Shown in pieces: positions 36,438 to 47,472 of a stretch of DNA of 64,000 nt. The stretch comes from Dioszegia crocea. Taxonomy: Eukaryota; Basidiomycota; Tremellomycetes; Tremellales; Bulleribasidiaceae. The notes beneath the pieces are model-generated. The model did not search any database and was not told where the DNA came from. It was given only the letters and a program-made list of their open reading frames with translations. Position 1 is the first letter of the stretch, and the number at the start of each line of letters is the position of its first letter. The translations under genes and the position numbers were made by a program. The stretch is from positions 1,289,316 through 1,353,315 of the forward strand of contig BCKK01000004.1 of NCBI GenBank assembly GCA_001600615.1, given 5' to 3'.

Positions 36438-37850
36438 CTATGTAGGCAAGAATCTGGATGCTTCCGTATACATCTGCGCATCCGTCCGCTACGACCATCA
36501 GCCCCAATTTGCACAGTAAAGAAGTCGAGACCTACCTTGAACACAATAATACCCGCGAAGATAGCAGCGACAAAGACCAGCGTATCGTATAAGAACCAAA
36601 AGCATACCCAGGCTATATACGTTAGCTCCGGTTAAAGAAGTCAGCCCAACAGCCAAACATACCACTTGTTGGCCATCCCAGGAGTTCGGAGAATTGGGCG
36701 CAATCCGAGCTGTTCCGCTTGTCGAATAGCCGCTCGTCAATGTAGTCCCAGACCACATAGTAGAGGTTCATAACGCCAAGGAAGAGTACTGGAGTATCAG
36801 CTGAAGAACTGAAGCGTAAGGATACACGCACCATAGAATCGTAGAGCCTAGTATGTTAGCTGTGGACTCTTGTAATTTCCAGAACAGGCAGCTCACATTG
36901 CCATGATCCCCGAACCATAGTCCGATCAAAAGCGCCTCGCAGAAGATGATGCTGGCGAATGCTCTGCGGAGTTAGCAGCGTACAAGTAGCCTCGCCGGAA
37001 AGACTCACACCCAGTGGTCTGCGCGGAGAATCGGGACGAGTAGTCCGAAATGTATGACCAGCGCGGCGATCTTTGCAGCTACGATGTGGACTGCGGTATC
37101 AGCTGTAATCATGACCTGGACACTGTATCTTGGGTAACTGAGTTGTGGCTTACACGAGCAGAACTAATGGTCAGCTTCGTTCCCTTGATGGACGCAGAAC
37201 TAGCTCACAATGAACAGAAATCCTATAATGCTACTCCCCACATACCCCGCCGCCAAAGTTGCCAGTGCACTTGGACTCCAGAATAACTGCGCATATGTCG
37301 GCATCGCGTACGGATCCCTTGGGACCCGGGGGAAATGCCGCATGAGGCCCATTATATGGGTGGCGCCACCGTCGTTTGGGTCGATACAGATCGAGACGAC
37401 TTGTCCGCCGCATATCAGGCCGACGGCGAGATGCGAGACTTCATGTATCGCCACTGTGAATAGCTGTAGAATTAGCATTCGGGATATGTGGAGGGTAGAG
37501 TTGTATCGGCTCCGTCGAGGCCAGCAGGATGCTGCAGGAGATGACATACCTTCAATCCAGATATGATGTCCCGAAGTACGGGCAGATTCCATGCTATGAG
37601 GATGGCGAGAAACATGATACATGCTGCGATTATCGTATTGGTTTCTGTGAAGTCAGCTATGCCGCGCCAGAGCAAGCGACAACGGATTTCGGTCTAGACG
37701 ATGGGCAAATGGAGAATAGGAGGTGCACGTACGGTATTGATTTGGAACTGCGTCCTCTCGCTTCACCCAGAGATGCAGTACAGAATGTGAGGTATGTATT
37801 ATTGTGAGGTTGTGGAAGCGGACGAGTGGGTCGAAGCTGGGTGGTGGCAT
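36438..37850 (-). CDS. M50B-like membrane metalloprotease family protein
   Basis: 298 residues with ten exons: 37850-37733, 37644-37550, 37463-37209, 37163-37154 (10 nt), 37090-37009, 36963-36897, 36847-36832 (16 nt), 36788-36663, 36612-36536 and 36488-36438; all introns are GT-AG and the total keeps frame. Multi-pass protein. LFTVAIHEVSHLAVGL carries HExxH in a membrane helix; CIDPNDGGATHIMG and LATLAAGYVGSSIIGFLF follow, as in the Peptidase M50B-like fungal/plant family. NALRFYVLFLGVMNLYYVVW and DYIDE are also family features. The end was set by an intron leading to ASRFLPT and a stop; reading through the last donor gives a longer tail. Substrate unknown. Confidence 0.85.
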
Positions 37851-38610
37851 GTTGGGGGAAATAGGGCTATGTCGAAGGTATGCAAGGCGGTCTTGGATGT
37901 GGATATCAATATGTCACGGCCTGTTGGCCAGTGCTAGGCAGGTTGCCTTCGATTCCGGCGAGCTTTGTATACAAAGCTGTTGCTGATCCTTTGGAGTCCA
38001 AAGGCGGCCGAATGCAGGATTCTGCGAAAGGATGCCCAGGTCTTCGATGGGAACTGGCGAGGAGCGGATGAACGTGATGTGTCTACTTTGAGTGGGAGAG
38101 GGTGATATCAGTGTATCTATCAGTGCACAGTGTTGATAAGATGGAAGATGGATGAGGGGGGAAGGGTAAACATGGGAACTTGGTGGGCTGTGTGGGTGTG
38201 TGCGGGGGATGGATGGGAAGGTTGAATCATCTTCTACGCTGCGCCGTTTCATAACTTCCCTCCTTTCCTTCCGATGAGTCATTCCCATTCTCATTACGGC
38301 TAGATTTTGGAGCGGTCGTCGATACCTGGCCTCAGGCCTAGATGGGATCCGGGGCTGTCGAGTGCTACAACAAGGACGATTTCTGTGCTCCATATAGCCA
38401 GCTCTGGCCAACTCCCTCTACAGCCTTCAACGTAACTGAGGAATGTCACACTTACCCGAGCGTCATCGGCTATGTCACACTCGTCACACCGGCATTTTAG
38501 ATTCCGTCCCTGACATCTGTGACATCCACCCGACATCCCTTGCCCGTATACTCGACTTCTTATCCTCCTAAACAGACCTCACCGGCACCCTCTCTCTTTC
38601 CCGCCATACG
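37851..38610. promoter_or_regulatory. divergent promoter region, M50B-like gene and MIC10
   Basis: 760 bp between divergent starts. A minus-strand open frame of 165 codons crosses it but has no start context, domain or splice support. Pyrimidine-rich just before MIC10. Confidence 0.4.
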
Positions 38611-39288
38611 ATGTCTGCCCCAGCCTCCACTTCAGCCCAAGCTACCTCCACAAAACCCATCCCGAGCGAGGATGTGATTGCGCGCAAGGTGAGCGAATCG
38701 ACAATCTTGGGACCCCCTCCTCGACTCCCGTCTCGAGACTTACGACCATGACGCTGATCCGTCTAGTTTGACAACTGTGTAGGTTTCAAATTCATGTTGA
38801 TGATCTCTTGTGAAGATGGCGACACTTCACACCTCCATTGACTCCCTAAATGGAGTCAATCATATATGCCGAGCTGTCGGGCAAGAACGGGCAAATCGCT
38901 TCATATCAAGCTGACCGATAGGTTGCCGACCTCCTGGTGAATGCTGGACTCGGTTTCGGTGTTGGTGTAGTCACTTCAGTCCTACTTTTCCGCCGTGAGT
39001 GTGAATCCACTCGAGTAGAGAAATCAGGAGCTCATGTCTACAGGTAGAGCATGGCCCGTCGCTCTGTCTACTGGGTGAGTTTGACTTGGTACAAGGTACC
39101 TAGTACTACTTATGCTGACGGAGGATAGCTTCGGAGCCGGTGTCGCTTACTCAAACGTATGTCCAAATTCCCCCGATACGAATGATCGTACTTTTCTAGG
39201 GTTATGATCTGATTCGACGTAGTGCAACTTCTCCCTCAACCCCTACGTGCTCCCTGGGACCAAGGTTCTGCCTACTGCGCGCCAATAG
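38611..39288 (+). CDS. MIC10: MICOS subunit MIC10
   Basis: Core membrane-bending subunit of the mitochondrial contact-site and cristae complex. 95 residues; exons 38611-38688, 38767-38778 (12 nt), 38922-38994, 39044-39074, 39129-39156 and 39223-39288. Two hairpin membrane segments carry the glycine motifs that drive oligomerisation: LVNAGLGFGVGVVTSVLLFR and PVALSTGFGAGVAYSNCNF, separated by a short positive loop. The second intron is 143 nt, long for this region. Missed by simple ORF calling because no exon exceeds 78 nt. Confidence 0.93.
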
Positions 39289-40413
39289 ATACAGAATCAA
39301 CGATAGTATATGGCGCATGAAGTATCTAGGAACAGATCCGGGATATTGACGGAAGGACGGCAGTATCAGTGAAAACCCAGTCCCAAATTTAAGTTCTTCG
39401 ACCTCGTCTAAACCTCGCTCGCCAAAGGAAGTGTCATCTCGATCTCAGATCTGTAGAAGTCTCAAGGGCCCTTTCCGCCTGCACCTGCTCTTGCTTCCCT
39501 TGCACTGCCCAAGGCACACCGCCGACCTCACCGGCACCTCTTCCGAGAATTCGTTCTTGCCCTAGCACCACCTCATCTGTTGTCGCTGCTGGTATCCGTC
39601 GTTGCTCTTCGCCAAGATATGCTGGCTTGGTCAGAACCTACCTGACTTTCGGATCATCTTGCTCACTGCGTCGGTAAAGGATAGCCGAGGTGACTACGAG
39701 AACTGGAAAAGAAATGATGATTGTCTATTCCGCTCAGCATTTGGTATGATTTTCAAAGATCATCTGCTCACTCTGAGCCGTCGTGCATTTGGAGCGAGCC
39801 CTGCCATTATAAGCTAGAGCTGTATGCTGTGCATGTGTTGCAAAGGGGGAAGCGCGAAGGAGAGCCAGCTGTAGACAGGGCAATGTGGGGGGAAGAAATA
39901 AGACTGAGGAGAGTTGTCCTTTTTGTTCCGCCAGGCATCTCTCTGCAACTACCCTTCACACTTACTACACCTTCTATACTACCTAGTAGTGCCGATAACC
40001 ATAGACTACCCTCTTCTTGCCTTGATACAGTCTTGTCACTCTATTCAATACCCAATTACTGCGCCAGAAAAGGGCTTGACGAGTTTCATCACGGACAAGG
40101 CAGACTCCATCTCATCCCCTTACCCCGTGCCTCTGGCTCACTTGTTGACCGCACTTCACGCTCGCGGCATATACTCAAGCTGCGCAAAGCGATTCGCCCG
40201 ATAGAATTCATCAGTGAGTCCAACTGACGAGTGACATCAAGGTCAGGCGAATACAGGCAAAGATGACCTAATGCTGACTTTCCGAGCTTTGACCCGTCCT
40301 CCTCTCACAGCTTCCGACTGTTGGACCCTCTTTATTCCGCACTGGATATAATCATACTCATGTCAGTCTTTACTTTCCTAACGAGCTCGATCCGGCTGAC
40401 GTGCCAGCAGAGT
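39289..40413. other. intergenic and 5' leader of the RNase H-RRM gene
   Basis: 1,125 bp. The distal part looks like 3' flank of MIC10 and promoter. A probable leader intron (GTCAGT donor at 40362, CGGCTGAC branch, CCAG acceptor at 40407) ends just before the ATG at 40414. A 168-codon open frame (39721-40227) has no recognisable domain and is treated as chance. Confidence 0.45.
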
Positions 40414-43197
40414 ATGAGCAACTATCCGCCGCCTTATGGCTCGGGCCGGTACTCGCCGGGTCGACCCTCCTACTCCGACCGCCCTCCCTTCCCCCCTACC
40501 ATCAACAACAACAGAGACTATCCTCCTTACTACCCAAACTCGGCCCCACCTCCCTCGTCCAGTTCATACAAGCCTTATGACCCTTATTCCAATGACAGCC
40601 GTCCTGCGCCCTACCCGCAACCTCGGGATCCCTACGCGGCCGACTCGTATGATCCTTACTCCCCTTCGACGGCGTATCATTCCGCCCCATCTCGATTCCC
40701 CAATCATCCTCCCCGCCAGGAGAACCTCCCTCCCCGTCCCATTGCCCGCCCGGCTAGTCCTCCCCGGCGTGTTGCCCAGTCCGCACCCAAGGGCGGCAAC
40801 GGTGAGGACCAAAAGATGCTCACTCCTGCCGTCACGGCTAGTATCGCCGGCTTCACTACGGCCATCTACTCCCTTCCTCCAAGCCATCTCCCTCTGGTGA
40901 AATATATTGCCGTCAACCCTGGGGATTGTGTGGACATCCACCGCGCCCTGTGTCGCAAGAGCAAAGCTGTCTGGTACGCGGACGGATGTTCTCGTGCGGG
41001 CGAAGGGTGGTGCGCCGCGATTGAGTGGATCATCGATATGGGCCAATCCGGTCGCAAAATGCGCGAGTGCATCCCCGGTGGCGACGGTCTCGATTCGGAA
41101 CTCGGCGCGATTTGCAAAGCCGTCGAGGGCTTCCATGAGCTGCTTGGGCATTCCATCAAAGAGGGCACTCCAATGTCACACGAGATGATCATCTTTTGCG
41201 ACTCAGCCGCTGCTATCGTCGCAATCGACACGTCATCTAGACCCCTCAGTCTTCGTTTCGATCAACTCTGGCGACAGATCTGCTCCGAATTCACCCAGGC
41301 GCACATTACCTTTGTGTGGCTGCCGAAAAACAGCGGCATCGAGGGTCATATTCTGGCCGACAAAATTGCGGTGGTTGCAGCAAGCAATAGCTTTTTGAAG
41401 AAAAAGAAGGATGGGACTGTGCCAGAGATGTACAGGCGGATGGGAGGCTCAGAGTCGGCGCCATCCGGAAGTGCAGAATCTGGCCCTTGGCAGCGAGGAG
41501 ATGCGGATCCAAGCAGGCGAAAGGAGGCGTTTGAGAGGCCAAAGGTTGAGCCCATCCCTATGCCGGTGGAGAGGGAGGAGGATGGGATGGATGCAGGGCC
41601 TCAGCCTGGAGCATCAGGCGATGGCGAGCGACATACTCCGCCTCCCAAAGAGGCAGTCTTCGTTACTGGGTGAGTGATGGGGTGGCCTGCGCTGACGTCA
41701 GTTTCCCCGACAATCTATCTGCCAAAGACATTGGTGTTTTGTTTGCGCAATTCGGCGACCTGTGAGTTTAGACTTGACTTGACTGACCTCTAGCACATCG
41801 GTAGACATCTACCACACAGACCCGTCCAACCCTCGATTCGCCTATGTCATCTACACAGATCTCGACTCTGGCGAAGCGGCGATTTCGACGCTGCACGAGA
41901 AATCGATCAATTTCAGTGCCGAGTATAATCAAGAGAACAGCGAAGACTTGGCCGACTGGAAGGGCTGGCAGGGTCACATGATGGTTGTGCGCAGTGAAGA
42001 CGGCCGATTTATTCCTCAGGCGGTGGAGGCGTTGTTCCCTGATGTTGTGCGGTGGAGTCAGGGCAAGGCTGCTGGTGAGGTTGAGGCCGTGGTTGAAGCG
42101 GATGTGGATGGAGAAAGAGGAAGGAAGAGGACACGGAGTGTGGATGGGCTTTTGGCTGAGGTTCAGCAAGAAGTGGATAATCAGTAAGTTCAACTTTGTG
42201 CCAGTCTGATTTTAGAAAATCCAACGACGCAAAGTCGCCATCTCCTCATAAACGACCTCGACAGTCTTCTGCTGGAGTGAACGGAACGCAGCAGGTGGAC
42301 TTTGCGGCTCAATTATCGGACCTCGTCGCGAGTGTCGAGCTCCCCTCGCTACAGCCCACCGATGAACCCAAATCATTGACCGCCTCACCCGCTGAGGTTC
42401 GGATGGATTCGCCGGCGCAACCTCAGAAATCCAACGGACATGGCCAATCTCCCCACCCCCTACCTCCCACACCTCAGACCGCGGACCGACCCACATTAGC
42501 TCCCGCACCCGCGTCTCAGAGCAATGACTCGCTCCCCACACCCATCACCGCCACTCCCTCATCTCAACCCTCTCGACCACCATTGACCAACTCTGCTGCC
42601 GAGCCACAAGAGTACCCTGTCAAGCTCTCTGTCCGGACCCTTAACGCACAAATCGACCTCGTCTCGCGCACCTTTACCAAACACGATGCCAACAATTGGA
42701 TTGCGCACTCGTGCCTCATCGCCGTGGATCTGGACCAGGCGCGCCGGGCCCTCCAGGCAGACCTCTACGCTACCGATGAGGGCTTCCTCAGCGGTCGAGA
42801 ATTGGAACAGCAGCTGCTCCAGCGGGGATATACCGCCCCGCGGGTCGACGCATTCATTACAAAGGTTTTGAAGGTGCTGGATGGGATCGCACTGGCGGAG
42901 GCGCTGGAGACTGGGGCGGATACCGAAACGGACGGACAGGCTGGAGAGGCTAGTGCGGCCGAGAGGGCAGCTCTAGAGGCGGAACTGGAGAAGGAGCTAC
43001 AGCGATATCCTGATCAAACGAAGGAGGCGATCCATACGGCCGGTGTGTTGATGGAGTATCTGCACCGGGGTAAGGAGCTTCAAGAGAAGAAGAGGCTGGA
43101 TGTCGAGAGGCGGGTCAAGGTTTTGGAGGGGATGGTGAAGATTGGAGAGGTCGTAGGGGGTGTCGTGAGGTTCTTGTTGACTGAAGCGACGGGATGA
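40414..43197 (+). CDS. RNase H-like domain fused to an RRM
   Basis: 895 residues; exons 40414-41669, 41702-41761, 41794-42183 and 42216-43197. Residues 1-130 are Pro/Tyr/Ser-rich. Residues about 183-325 have an RNase HI-like core: WYADGCSRAGEGWCAAI, DSELGAICKA, FCDSAAAI, FVWLPKNSGIEGHILADKIA. Asp190, Glu229, Asp263 and Asp316 occupy the four catalytic positions; the usual His of the HSGxxGN loop is Asn. After a spacer, an RRM (about 414-500) shows RNP2 VFVTGF and RNP1 RFAYVIY. The C-terminal 330 residues are disordered and then helical (LDQARRALQADLYATDEGFL). The RNase H resembles those of non-LTR retroelements, but no reverse transcriptase is nearby and the introns indicate a settled host gene. 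Action on RNA:DNA hybrids is inference. Confidence 0.82.
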
Positions 43198-43379
43198 GCA
43201 TAAGTCATGGCAGAGGGAATGTGAATAATGTGTGATAGGTGCATGGTGTTTATACTACATTGAGCCTATGATGTGATTGAGGTATCTACAAACGTGTTTC
43301 TGCCTATGCGGATTTGTGACTACGGCATGATTGACGTAAGGAAATGATATATGGTGCCTAGTGTACTTCCTTGCTCGCC

Positions 43380-46300
43380 CTACTTCCTACCCTGGACGTT
43401 GAACCCATGAAGTTTCGATGCCGCCCCACCCTGACCCAGAGGGATGTTGTTTGATCCGGTTATCGCCCCCGGCGCCCTAAAACCGCCATTCCCCCGCTTG
43501 GGCTTACTCCCCACTATCCCCTGCTGCTCTAGCGCCATCGCTCTCGAAGGCACACGGCTGGACGGGCCTCGGTTGGATCCGCCTCCGATGGACGAGGAAG
43601 AGACCGAGGTCGAGCGAGAACGGCTATCGCGGTGGCCGTACGGTTCCTGGCTGAGTTCGATGGGACGTTGGACGCGTTTCATGGCGGAATGGGGGAGATC
43701 GACATTTTGGTGACCCTCGTCGCTGGTGTTTGGGCTACCTCCCGGGGACGATACACCATTGAGGGGTACGGTAAGTCCGTTACGCGATGTGCGCGCTTGG
43801 GCATCGAGGGGCCTTGCGGAGGCTCGGGGTGTGCCGGGGGGAGTGAGGGACGCGTCCGATTCAGCCACGCTGACGGCTTGGTCCCGCATGGTATCGCCCA
43901 ACTCCCACCATTGGAGGCCTGGCTTCTGGGAGACGGCAGAGGAGATCTTGGCGGCTGGGCGTTTGGGAGGTTCCGCTTTGGTGATCTGAGCCCATGGTGC
44001 CGGAGGGAGCTCTGAATGAGGGGTGGGGGGGTTTGATGGGCGTTGAGGAGTGCTAGATGGGGAAACAAGACCACCGTTGGACGACTCTGTCACGGATGCT
44101 GATGAGGAAGAGCGCATGTGGGGAGGGGTACGGGATCTTTGGAAGGGAGGTTTGGCCAGAGGAAGGGCTGGGGGAGTGGGCGGCCGCGGGGAGGCCCGGA
44201 CAGGGGGCAGAGCGCGAGGCGTCTGATCAATGGGTGGGGCGGGCGTAGCCGGTGTGGCGGGGGTGGGTGGTGTTTGCTGGTCGTCAAGCTTCATCAAGCC
44301 TGGGACTGAGAGCAATTGTTTCGCACCGAGGCTGTCGAAAGGCTCAGGCGCGTCTCCTCGAACGGCAAAGATTGCAGCCTTGTCGACAGCCGGGAGAGCT
44401 GAAATGACATCTCGATAGGGCGATGACTGATGTCAGCCAAAAAATGTATTCAACTCACGCGACGACTGGCAAGGACGATCTTGTTCGCGCCGAGTAGTTT
44501 GTACAGTTTGAGATGGTCTGAATTAGCGAATCCTACCCTTGACATACCTTGGACTTTACTAGCCGGAGATTCAGTGTCGACAACCGTGAATAGCCCGCTG
44601 ATGGAACGGAAGCCGTCGAGGAAATCGTGAAGATCTGCCTCCTTCTTGATGACGCCGTTCTGGCATTAGCGATTTCCCCAGTCACACTTACTTGAATCAG
44701 CTTCTTTTTGAATTCAGGCTGAAAAGTTAGCTTGGCTCGAGCGTATACGAAATGACTTACGAAGTTGAGGAAGATTTGAGCTATGACTAATCCCTCCTCC
44801 TTAGGCATGACTGCTGCCAGAATGTTGTCGCCGAGCTCTTTACCTAACGTGTCAGCTTTAGCGATGACTCAACCTACCACCAGCTGCGCCGCGCTTGATG
44901 AAGTCCATATCAATCTGAAGGTCAGCCAAGATCAAATTTAGACTTACAACACTGGCGGTACACTCAATCAAGACAGCACCAAAGACAGCCGCTGCTTTGG
45001 CCTCAACCGGAGCAGCCTCGACCACCGCGATCCTCTTCTTCAATCTGGAAAGCTCTACCAGAGTTCTCTCGTACTGATCCTCCAGATCGAGGAAGCTCTT
45101 GGCTAGCTCAGACTCCCTCTTGTGCCAGTGCACTCGATCATCCTCCAGGTGATCATACCGGTCCCTCAATCTTTCCAGCTTGGCTCGGGCGAGCTCTGTC
45201 TGTGCCTGTGCCTCGGCCGCAGTCTTTTCGAGGACTTCGCACCTTTCGGTGGTCTCGTCGAGCTGAGACTGGAGAATGACCAGATCGTTGGCTTTTGTCT
45301 TGTCGCTGCGGTCTTTGGTGGTTTTGGCGCTTTGAAGATCTCGCACCTGGTTTTGAAGCGACATGATTTCTTGACGAGCCGCGCGAAGGTCGTCAAATTT
45401 GTCTCTGCTCGCGCAAGAGTGGCTGTATCGTCAGCCCAAATTCAAGCCCAAATTTAAGTCGACTCACCCGTCAAGATTGTACTTCAACCTCGCCACCACC
45501 TCCTCTATTCCCCCACTGAACTTACCATACGCATCTCGGTACTCTGCCCACACTCTCTCCATCTCATCCAGCTCTTCGAGACTCTCCAATAGCCCTTCCA
45601 AAGATTGCTGAGCCTGCTGGGAGGGCATCTGAAGGTCTGTGATCTGAGGTACTTCAGACGCCTCGATGACAGGCGGCTGAGGCGATGGGACTTTTTCGAT
45701 GATTGGCTGAGGTGATGGGAGTTTTTCAGTGATTGGCTGAGGTGATAGTTTTTCGGTAACGCTATCTCCGAGAGATATGTTGGACATGGATCGGACCAAG
45801 TGGTTGACTGTGTCGTTTTCGTGGGAGGGGTTGGACTCGTCGCTGGAGAGCAGATCCAGAGCGAGGCCATTTGTGGCAGGCAGAGAGATGGCTTTGGATT
45901 CCACCGAGGAGGGTTCGGACATGGGCAAGGGGGCGTGTTTGGGGGTAAGTTCGGTGACCAGCGGTGCGGATGGTTGAGGTGTGGTACCTTTAGGGACCTC
46001 ATCGGCGGTCTTTTGGGCGGGGGATGAGATGCGGATAGGCTTAGCCTCGGGTGCAGGCCGGAACGCAGCGGCAGCAACCGGGGAGAGACTAGGAGTGGGG
46101 ACGGAGGGAGGCGAGAGGTGAGCCCAAGAGGGTGCGACCTTGATCGACCCGGATGCAGCATACCCGTCACTCTCGCCGTAAAAGAATCCAGAAGACCCAT
46201 TGGCCGACTGGGTCTCGCCATCATCGGTACCGGCATATGGGCTAGTGGGGAGGGGGAGTGTGGCGTGCGAGTTGGTGTCGGCTCGATCGGGGAAGAAGGA

Positions 46301-46918
46301 ATGAGGAGTGCTTCCAGGAGCAACGCGTAGGGAGTTGCTTTTGAAGGGAACTGCACCGGCGCGAAGGTGGGCAGTGGCAGAGTCTCCGCTGTCGCTAGCT
46401 GGCGCGGGACGGAATTCCTTGATGGACGCTGGGTCCCAGGCGGCCTTAATCTCCTCTTTGGCTTCCTCCTTGACCTCCTCTTTGACCTCAAGCTGCTCCG
46501 TGACTTCCTCCACGACCTCACTTTCCTCCTTGACTTCCTCTTGCTGCTCTTCCCTCTGTTCCTTCACGACCTCCTTCGGCGAATCGGCTACCGCCTTCTT
46601 GTCGGCCGTAGGTGTGCTCTCGACGGTCTCTGCCTTCACCGCCTCGTCCTCGTCCATCTCGTCAGCCAAGGATGCCATCTTGGCCTTAGGGGTGGATTTC
46701 TCGGGGACCATTGGTGTCCATTCTTTCCACGGGCCTGATTTGGTTGGAGGTGATCGAGGTGTGTTTGCAATGGAGGCGCTGGGGAAAGCTGAGGAAGTCG
46801 TCGAGAGTGGAGGTGTGTTTTCCGAGAAATCAAGGTCTAGGAGGTCAAAGTAGGACGTTGGCGGGGTTGATGGCGGCTGTGTAGAGGGGGATGTGATGGA
46901 GGAGACTGGAGAAGTCAT
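43380..46918 (-). CDS. coiled-coil protein with NYN/DUF7923-like domain
   Basis: 1,096 residues; exons 46918-45468, 45422-44948, 44914-44878, 44843-44761, 44718-44692 (27 nt), 44659-44548, 44517-44459 and 44426-43380. The N-terminal 480 residues are disordered, with Glu/Lys-rich (EEVKEE) and SPQPIxEK repeats. A coiled coil follows (RAARQEIMSLQNQVRDLQ through LVELSRLKKRI). The globular part reads AAVFGAVLIECTASVIDMDF, then GGKELGDNIL, FLDGFRSISGLFTVVDTE and KLYKLLGANKIVLASR. Its order resembles the NYN/PIN-like domain (DUF7923) in fungal CCCH zinc-finger proteins, but no CCCH finger is present and the acidic positions are partly changed. The Pro-rich C-terminus ends NVQGRK. Function unknown. 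Confidence 0.75.
45671..45757 (-). repeat. 30-bp coding tandem repeat, three copies
   Basis: Three 27-30 bp copies encode S-P-Q-P-I-x-E-K units in the disordered half of the coiled-coil protein; copies beginning at 45701 and 45731 match over most of their length. Confidence 0.85.
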
Positions 46919-47472
46919 TGTCACTGAGAATATCAGCTCGTGAAATTGGGCCCCGGGCTGACATCAGCCATGTGGAATTTTGGCTTGCCTTGAGTGACCA
47001 TCTGGCGAAGGTCGGGTTTCTGCAGTCTCGCTCAAGGAGGATTCTGGATGATTGTTGGGATTTGAATATGGGGGGGGAGATGATGAATGTACGAAAGCAA
47101 GAGGAAAGAAGGGGGCGGGGAGGGGGGAAAGAGCTGGGAGCTTGGACTCCCCCTTTGGCCGAGGCTGTGACCCTCAAACAGGCACACACACTTCCCTAGA
47201 TCTGCAGCTTCTCTCTGGACATGACGCCCTTCCTTTGAGTCAGCTATGTCCGAGTGGAGCATGTCTCACTTTCACACCGACTCGTGAAGCACTTCTCACA
47301 TGGCGGCTACTAGCTATAAGTCATGAATAGGCACGCAGAAATAACCAAGGTGGTACAAAAACGAGATTGAGATCAGAAAGGGAAGACTACTTTTGCTACA
47401 GTGTGGTTCTTGACCAAATTAATGTCCGTGCTCGGATGTGTGTTGGGACGTCGTGGGGAAGAGGCAAATGAC
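46919..47472. other. intergenic, upstream of the coiled-coil gene
   Basis: 554 bp between two minus-strand genes. A GAGCTGATATTCTCAG acceptor-like signal just before the ATG suggests a leader intron. No coding frame of interest. Confidence 0.4.

Noticed and set aside
37154..37208. Apparent GC-donor intron and frameshift in the M50B-like gene
   Set aside because: Re-reading the boundaries gives a canonical GT-AG intron (37164-37208) plus a 10-nt exon that preserves the frame.
37914..38411. 165-codon minus-strand frame between the M50B-like gene and MIC10
   Set aside because: Lies in a divergent promoter, no conserved residues, no intron pattern.
39721..40227. 168-codon frame upstream of the RNase H-RRM gene
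   Set aside because: Composition is erratic with no domain; the stretch fits promoter and leader better, including a leader intron just before 40414.
40900..41400. Active retrotransposon at the RNase H-like region
   Set aside because: No reverse transcriptase, gag, target-site duplication or poly-A tail nearby; the domain is within an intron-bearing gene that also encodes an RRM.
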